DNA of 16,537 bases, taken from positions 1 through 16,537 of the forward strand of contig JACTVF010000012.1 in NCBI GenBank assembly GCA_019695435.1, read 5' to 3'. Below the pieces are notes generated by a model that saw nothing but the letters and a program-made list of their open reading frames with translations, did no database searches and was not told the DNA's origin. This document shows, piece after piece, positions 13,317-16,537 of this stretch (within the stretch, counting starts at the first letter, position 1; each line of letters begins with the position of its first letter). Source of the stretch: Methanoregulaceae archaeon (GTDB lineage: Archaea; Halobacteriota; Methanomicrobia; Methanomicrobiales; Methanospirillaceae). Position numbers and translations under genes: made by a program.

Positions 13317-13390
13317 GCCGGAATTGTATTGACTATATCCTTGGCGGAGATATAGTCAAGAGCATGGAAACGAGATACCGAAGAAATCAC
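13283..13390 (-). CDS. Doubtful 35-aa leader ORF
   Basis: GTG 13390 has AGGAGG four bases before it, overlapping the stop of the major tail gene. The frame ends in TGA within the leader B hairpin loop, in the same phase as the 26-aa ORF ends in leader A. The peptide (ending SEASAVA) passes through the palindrome and the A8 run and matches nothing recognised. Probably chance or a coupling peptide. Confidence 0.2.
   Translation of the reverse strand: MISSVSRFHALDYISAKDIVNTIPAKKRSEASAVA
13329..13359 (-). promoter_or_regulatory. Palindromic promoter candidate before the chaperone leader
   Basis: A perfect 11-bp inverted repeat, TTGACTATATC and GATATAGTCAA with a 9-base centre. On the minus strand it gives TTGACT, 16 bp, TATAGT, so transcription would begin near 13325, just upstream of leader B. 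Being symmetric, it gives the same boxes on the plus strand. It may be a promoter, an operator, or an RNA hairpin after the major tail gene. Confidence 0.4.
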
Positions 13391-13398
13391 TCGGCCTC

Positions 13399-13920
13399 CT
13401 AGCTCGCCGCCTTTCCCGTCACGGCGCCGGTGTCGGAATAGCTGTTGTCCAATACGTCCGTGATGACCAGGACGATGTTGGCGATCAGCGCCTTGCCGTC
13501 CAACTCGCCTTCAAGCTCGTAGCTCTTCATCCATGCGAGGCATTTCGCTGTCTGTTGGGCGCCGCCATCTGGAGTCGCTGGGGTCGCTGGGCCGTAATTG
13601 ATCGTAATGTAATCGACGCCTGGAAACGACGACGTCCCGGCTGGGTTGATCGGCGACGTGACCGTGGAATCGTGCAGTATCTGGAGGTGGAGCTCGCCCG
13701 GCTTTATGTAGGCCGATGGCATGTACATCTTGTTTCCGAAATTGTACTCGCCGGAAGCCGTGGGCAAAACGTTCATGTTCGTCAGCTCAATAGACTCCCG
13801 GTTAACCTCCGGCCAGTTAAAGCGCACGATTTGGACGGGCGAGGACGAAAACGCGCTCATTCCCGTTATGGTGGCAAGCGCCTGCCCATGCGTGAGACCG
13901 CCGCCGGCATAATTAGGCAT
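13399..13920 (-). CDS. Probable major tail (tube) protein
   Basis: 173 aa, AGGGAGAA upstream of the ATG. Beta-rich, beginning 'MPNYAGGGLTHGQALATITG', with 'SGEYNFGNKMYMPSAYIKPG' and a C-terminal 'KCLAWMKSYELEGELDGKAL' then 'ANIVLVITDVL', which looks like a tail tube domain. Identity rests mainly on position: the gene before the G/G-T chaperones and tape measure encodes the tube subunit in siphophages, and size (about 170 aa) fits. After its stop lie a palindrome and the leader B hairpin, which may separate its high expression from that of the chaperones. Confidence 0.68.
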   Translation of the reverse strand: MPNYAGGGLTHGQALATITGMSAFSSSPVQIVRFNWPEVNRESIELTNMNVLPTASGEYNFGNKMYMPSAYIKPGELHLQILHDSTVTSPINPAGTSSFPGVDYITINYGPATPATPDGGAQQTAKCLAWMKSYELEGELDGKALIANIVLVITDVLDNSYSDTGAVTGKAAS

Positions 13921-13940
13921 TTTTGTTTCTCCCTAAGCGG

Positions 13941-14342
13941 TCAAGCGCTTGGCTTGGCCATTTCCGTTTCTATCTTTTGCTTCAGTTCCTTCGCCGTTAT
14001 TTCCGTCGCCTCGGCCGCGTTCCGTTCCAATGCGGGACCCATGAACGGGACCTTCTTCTGAATTCTCTTCCCGGGACCGGTCGAGCCGCCCTCGGCCATG
14101 ATCGCGTAGTACGCGTCTCCCACCCCGACCCGAACCTGCGTCTCGCCCGACTTGGAGCGGGACGATATGTTCATTTGGCTGATCAGGTGGCCGGTCCTGT
14201 ACGGCGCGTTCCCTATGGCGTCGGCAAGGATTGGCTCCGCGCCCTTCTTCATTGCCGCGGCCATGAACCGCTTGGCCACCTTGTCGGGCAGCGCCTTCAG
14301 CTTCTCGGCCATCTCCTTGACGCCCTTGACCTCAATCTTCAC
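13941..14342 (-). CDS. HK97 gp10-like head-tail joining protein
   Basis: 133 aa from GTG 14342 (GGGAAAAG upstream), which gives 'VKIEVKGVKEMAEKLKALPD'. The family pattern is clear: helix 'KRFMAAAMKKGAEPILADAI', 'NAPYRTGHLISQM', 'GDAYYAIMAEGGSTG', then 'PFMGPALERNAAEATE' and a final amphipathic helix. These proteins sit at the neck and help complete the tail or join it to the head. The gene follows the 100-aa membrane protein with one base between TGA and GTG and precedes the major tail gene by 20 nt. The open frame extends further upstream, but those residues overlap the previous gene. Confidence 0.82.
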   Translation of the reverse strand: MKIEVKGVKEMAEKLKALPDKVAKRFMAAAMKKGAEPILADAIGNAPYRTGHLISQMNISSRSKSGETQVRVGVGDAYYAIMAEGGSTGPGKRIQKKVPFMGPALERNAAEATEITAKELKQKIETEMAKPSA

Positions 14343-14343
14343 G

Positions 14344-14646
14344 TCATTCTTTTCCCGCCCGGGACGCCAAGTTCCTACTGCCCGCCAAGTCCCTGCGGAT
14401 GGCGGCAATGTCGTCGCGGATCTGGATCAGGCTGATGTTGATGCTGGCGATGCTTGCTGCCGTCTCCTTCTCGAACGACTCGATGGAAGCGTGCTTTTCC
14501 GCCTGCTCCTGCCACTTCACGTCGTCGGCGGACAGGCTCTTGTCGTGGGAGTTTAGGGTGAACAGTCCCCATGCGAACAGGCCGGTGCAGGCGATCACCA
14601 GGGCGATCACGGTGTTGCGGAGGAGGGCGGAGTCGTGCATTGTCAT
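14344..14646 (-). CDS. Small membrane-anchored coiled-coil protein
   Basis: 100 aa. The ATG at 14646 overlaps the upstream TAA (TAATG). A short N-terminus is followed by one hydrophobic segment (about residues 9-31, 'TVIALVIACTGLFAWGLFTL'), then a charged helical region with likely coiled coil ('ISLIQIRDDIAAIRRDLAGS'). No signal-peptidase or lipobox site is seen, so it is probably a type II inner-membrane protein. Similar small proteins in phage clusters include holins, spanin subunits and superinfection-exclusion proteins, but it lies in the neck region and no lysis genes are nearby, so no role is assigned. A second ATG at 14640 is an alternative start. Confidence 0.7.
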   Translation of the reverse strand: MTMHDSALLRNTVIALVIACTGLFAWGLFTLNSHDKSLSADDVKWQEQAEKHASIESFEKETAASIASINISLIQIRDDIAAIRRDLAGSRNLASRAGKE

Positions 14647-15161
14647 TATCCCACGGGCGGCTCGTCGTACGGAGCGGCAACTTGGTCGCTGATGAACGGA
14701 TAGGAGAACGTTATGGGAATGGTGCAAATGAACGCTTCCAGCCCGCCCAGGAACTTGGACACGGGCTTCTCGTGGAACCTTCTTTCCGGCTTTCCCGCCT
14801 TCATTTTCAGGGCCGTCCTGTTTTCCCCGTACCGCCAAACATCGTTCGTCGCCCAGCCCGTCCACAGCATGGCGAGTTGGTTGTACACGGGCCCGAAGTC
14901 GTATGAGACGTCCGCAGGAACCGGGAAGAACAGTTCCGCCGTCAGCGAGAACATGGAATTAGTGGTCAATAGGTCGGACTCTATTTCCGAGGGCATGCCT
15001 ATGACCAGGACATAACCCGTGTCGGCGATCCGAGTCCAGAAGTCGCCGTTTGCCAGGAGCTCGACCTGGCCGACGACCACGTTGGACGGGACCATGTTCG
15101 GGCAATTTTGGGCAACCGATTGCAGGTCCAACTGGAATTGGTAGAATGCCGAGTTTGCCAT
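14646..15161 (-). CDS. Phage neck or tail-terminator-region protein, unrecognised
   Basis: 171 aa; the ATG overlaps the upstream TGA (TGATG). 'MANSAFYQFQLDLQSVAQNC' begins with a helix, then strands such as 'TGYVLVIGMPSEIES' and 'AFICTIPITFSYPFI', an alpha-beta layout compatible with tail terminator proteins. It precedes the gp10-like gene, whereas terminators usually follow it, so the assignment is only positional. No transmembrane segment. Confidence 0.68.
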   Translation of the reverse strand: MANSAFYQFQLDLQSVAQNCPNMVPSNVVVGQVELLANGDFWTRIADTGYVLVIGMPSEIESDLLTTNSMFSLTAELFFPVPADVSYDFGPVYNQLAMLWTGWATNDVWRYGENRTALKMKAGKPERRFHEKPVSKFLGGLEAFICTIPITFSYPFISDQVAAPYDEPPVG

Positions 15162-15532
15162 CAGCGGGTCAAAAGCCTCCTGGCGACATGGCGCGTGGTT
15201 TCCAGGACGTAGGACGCCCTAAGCGAGTCCGTCCTCCACTTGTCCACGGACCAGTCCCAGCCCTCGTAATATATTTGGGCGTTGAAGCTCGGCTCGTACC
15301 TGGGCGGGAAGCCATCCTGCGTGGGAACCACGAATTCCCTGTGGCAATGCTGTTCCTGCAGGGCGCCGTCGTTGACCGCGTCGAAAGTCTCCTTGCCCGG
15401 TATGGACCAGAGCGTTTGGACGCAGTCCGTCGCCCGGTCCTGGTACTCGACGCGATCGCCGTTGGCAATGCAGTCCTCGAGGGCGGACGTGGAAAACACG
15501 TAGCGGGTCTCTTCCCGGAAAGGGTTAGGCAT
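15161..15532 (-). CDS. Phage neck-region protein, unrecognised (123 aa)
   Basis: ATG 15532 has GGAGG 8 nt upstream and overlaps the previous stop by 8 bases; the product starts 'MPNPFREETRYVFSTSALED'. It is mixed charged and aromatic ('NAQIYYEGWDWSVDKWRTDS') and ends in a basic helix 'ETTRHVARRLLTR'. Size and place are compatible with a head-closure or adaptor protein, without a recognised motif. Confidence 0.68.
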   Translation of the reverse strand: MPNPFREETRYVFSTSALEDCIANGDRVEYQDRATDCVQTLWSIPGKETFDAVNDGALQEQHCHREFVVPTQDGFPPRYEPSFNAQIYYEGWDWSVDKWRTDSLRASYVLETTRHVARRLLTR

Positions 15533-15812
15533 GGGCGTCGCCTCCGGCGTCATGGCCGACCTTTTCAAGCAGCCATGCCAGCCCCTTCTTGAATCCGAAC
15601 GACTCGCCCTTGGCGACCTTGGCCTTCAGCTTTTGATCGGCTTCCAGCATGATGGCGTAGGCTGCTTCTATCTCGTGCTCAATGTCCGCGTCCGTCTGCT
15701 CTTCGTGGGACAGCGACGCCATGGCAGCCGCGAATTGGCAATCCTTCTGGGCCAAGGCAAGCTTTTCGTTCTTGCGCTGATCGACCCTGGGATCGTAAGG
15801 GTATTGGAGCAT
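15525..15812 (-). CDS. Small helical protein of the neck region (95 aa)
   Basis: ATG 15812 with GGAGAGG upstream, one base after the previous TAG. Almost entirely helical and charged: 'LALAQKDCQFAAAMASL', 'DIEHEIEAAYAIMLEADQ', 'GLAWLLEKVGHD'. No transmembrane segment or DNA-binding motif seen. Likely a small connector or assembly factor, by context only. Confidence 0.66.
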   Translation of the reverse strand: MLQYPYDPRVDQRKNEKLALAQKDCQFAAAMASLSHEEQTDADIEHEIEAAYAIMLEADQKLKAKVAKGESFGFKKGLAWLLEKVGHDAGGDAHA

Positions 15813-15813
15813 G

Positions 15814-16537
15814 CTACCTCTCCAGGGTTGCGGTTCCGAAACCGCTTCCATTGCTGTTCCCCGTAATATTACCGGTAAAGTCGCTGCCTCCATGATGAGC
15901 CTGTCTAGCTTCAATTTCCGCTCGCGAATAGGCAGGCAAGCATGTTTTTGCAAGGAGCAAAAGAGCCATTTTCTTTTCCTGGAAATCATTGAAAATCCCG
16001 GTTACTCCATCAACTGAACCGGCTTTTTGCTTTTGAACTATTAGCTTAATCCTATCCCATTCCGTTACGTATTGCCGAAGGCGCCGAAGCATTCCATTGG
16101 TCATGCTGTTCAAGTACGCGTTGATCACGAGGCGGACCCCGCCGAAGGCGGCGTTTCCAATATCTCCAATTTTCACATTTCTTGTACCCAGGTCACTCAG
16201 GACGATGTAATAGTCGCCAACATACGTAGCGCTCAGCATCTCAAAAACGGAAATGGTCTCGTCCTCGGAGAACACGCCGACGTTTATGGTGTAGGCCTGC
16301 GTGGCGGTCAGCGGCGTCACGGGAGTGCTGTCGGCGACTGAAATCGTGAACGTCGAAGGGTTGGCCAGCACGGGAACGAACGCGGGCGGCAGGGTCGCGG
16401 CCAGGTCGCCGCTGGACTGGTACTGGTCGGCGACAAGCGGGCGGCCCGCAATGATCGCCGTGGACGCCGTGGACGCGGAGAAAGTCAGCCCGACAGGCAG
16501 GCTGCCGGAAATGGACCACGTGTACGGAGCCACGCCC
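15814..16537 (-). CDS. Ig-domain protein with helical C-terminus (5' end outside window)
   Basis: The frame is open to the right edge. A GTG at 16533 could start it, but the text there ('APYTWSISGSLPVGLTF') is the middle of a He_PIG-type putative Ig repeat, so the start lies beyond the window. In-window residues about 1-90 are Ig-like ('FTISVADSTPVTPLTATQAY'). They are followed by a different, helical part ('GMLRRLRQYVTEWDRIKLIV', 'DFQEKKMALLLLAKTCLPAY') and a Gly/Asn-rich tail ending 'GTATLER'. DNA coding the helical part (about 15850-16210) looks less GC-rich than its neighbours, suggesting a mosaic join. Possibly a decorated capsid or connector protein; function unknown. Confidence 0.7.
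   Translation of the reverse strand, partial: GVAPYTWSISGSLPVGLTFSASTASTAIIAGRPLVADQYQSSGDLAATLPPAFVPVLANPSTFTISVADSTPVTPLTATQAYTINVGVFSEDETISVFEMLSATYVGDYYIVLSDLGTRNVKIGDIGNAAFGGVRLVINAYLNSMTNGMLRRLRQYVTEWDRIKLIVQKQKAGSVDGVTGIFNDFQEKKMALLLLAKTCLPAYSRAEIEARQAHHGGSDFTGNITGNSNGSGFGTATLER

Noticed and set aside
12902..13402. A 166-codon plus-strand frame opposite chaperone G
   Set aside because: It is antisense to G, passes through the leader hairpin and palindrome, and shows no family features.

Overview
The window looks like part of the virion-structure module of a GC-rich tailed phage or prophage, probably siphovirus-like, with an insertion-sequence cluster embedded in it. Almost all phage genes lie on the minus strand, tightly packed with start/stop overlaps of the TAATG, TGATG or 8-base type, so transcription runs from high to low coordinates. 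The host cannot be named from the sequence. No tRNA, rRNA, CRISPR array, replication, lysis or integrase gene was seen.

In transcription order the right part (16537 to 13941) holds an Ig-domain protein cut by the window edge, three small proteins of neck or connector type by position, a membrane-anchored coiled-coil protein and an HK97 gp10-like protein. Next come a probable major tail protein (13920-13399), the tail assembly chaperone pair G and G-T joined by a probable programmed -1 frameshift at an A8 run (13255-12564), and a short tape-measure-like protein (12571-11804). Three unrecognised structural proteins of 379, 245 and 211 aa follow (11772-9248).

From 9247 down to about 5512 the phage order is interrupted by two mobile elements in opposite orientation. 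One is an IS200/IS605-type element (minus strand; Y1 HUH transposase plus TnpB, with matching end hairpins). The other is an IS607-type element (plus strand; MerR-HTH serine recombinase plus TnpB). The IS607 tnpB is followed in frame by the tail of a different TnpB with its own right-end hairpin, so a third element has left a remnant. The phage genes then resume: a 144-aa virion protein of a widespread family, a collagen-like fibre protein with a 'SARRMR' C-terminus, a 138-aa protein carrying three collagen triplets, and a very large protein (over 1091 aa, running off the left edge) in which four Gly-X-Ser/Thr stalks alternate with globular domains. These probably form tail fibres or baseplate decorations.

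The most unusual signal is a pair of leader RNAs just upstream of the 144-aa gene (5374-5434) and of chaperone gene G (13256-13310). Both fold into the same two-tier hairpin: an outer stem, a 5x5 internal loop, an 8-bp inner stem and a UGAA loop. The stem sequences differ but pairing is kept. In both, the Shine-Dalgarno sequence sits 5' of the hairpin and the start codon 7-8 nt 3' of it, so folding would bring the split ribosome binding site together. A truncated third copy lies on the opposite strand at the edge of the IS elements.
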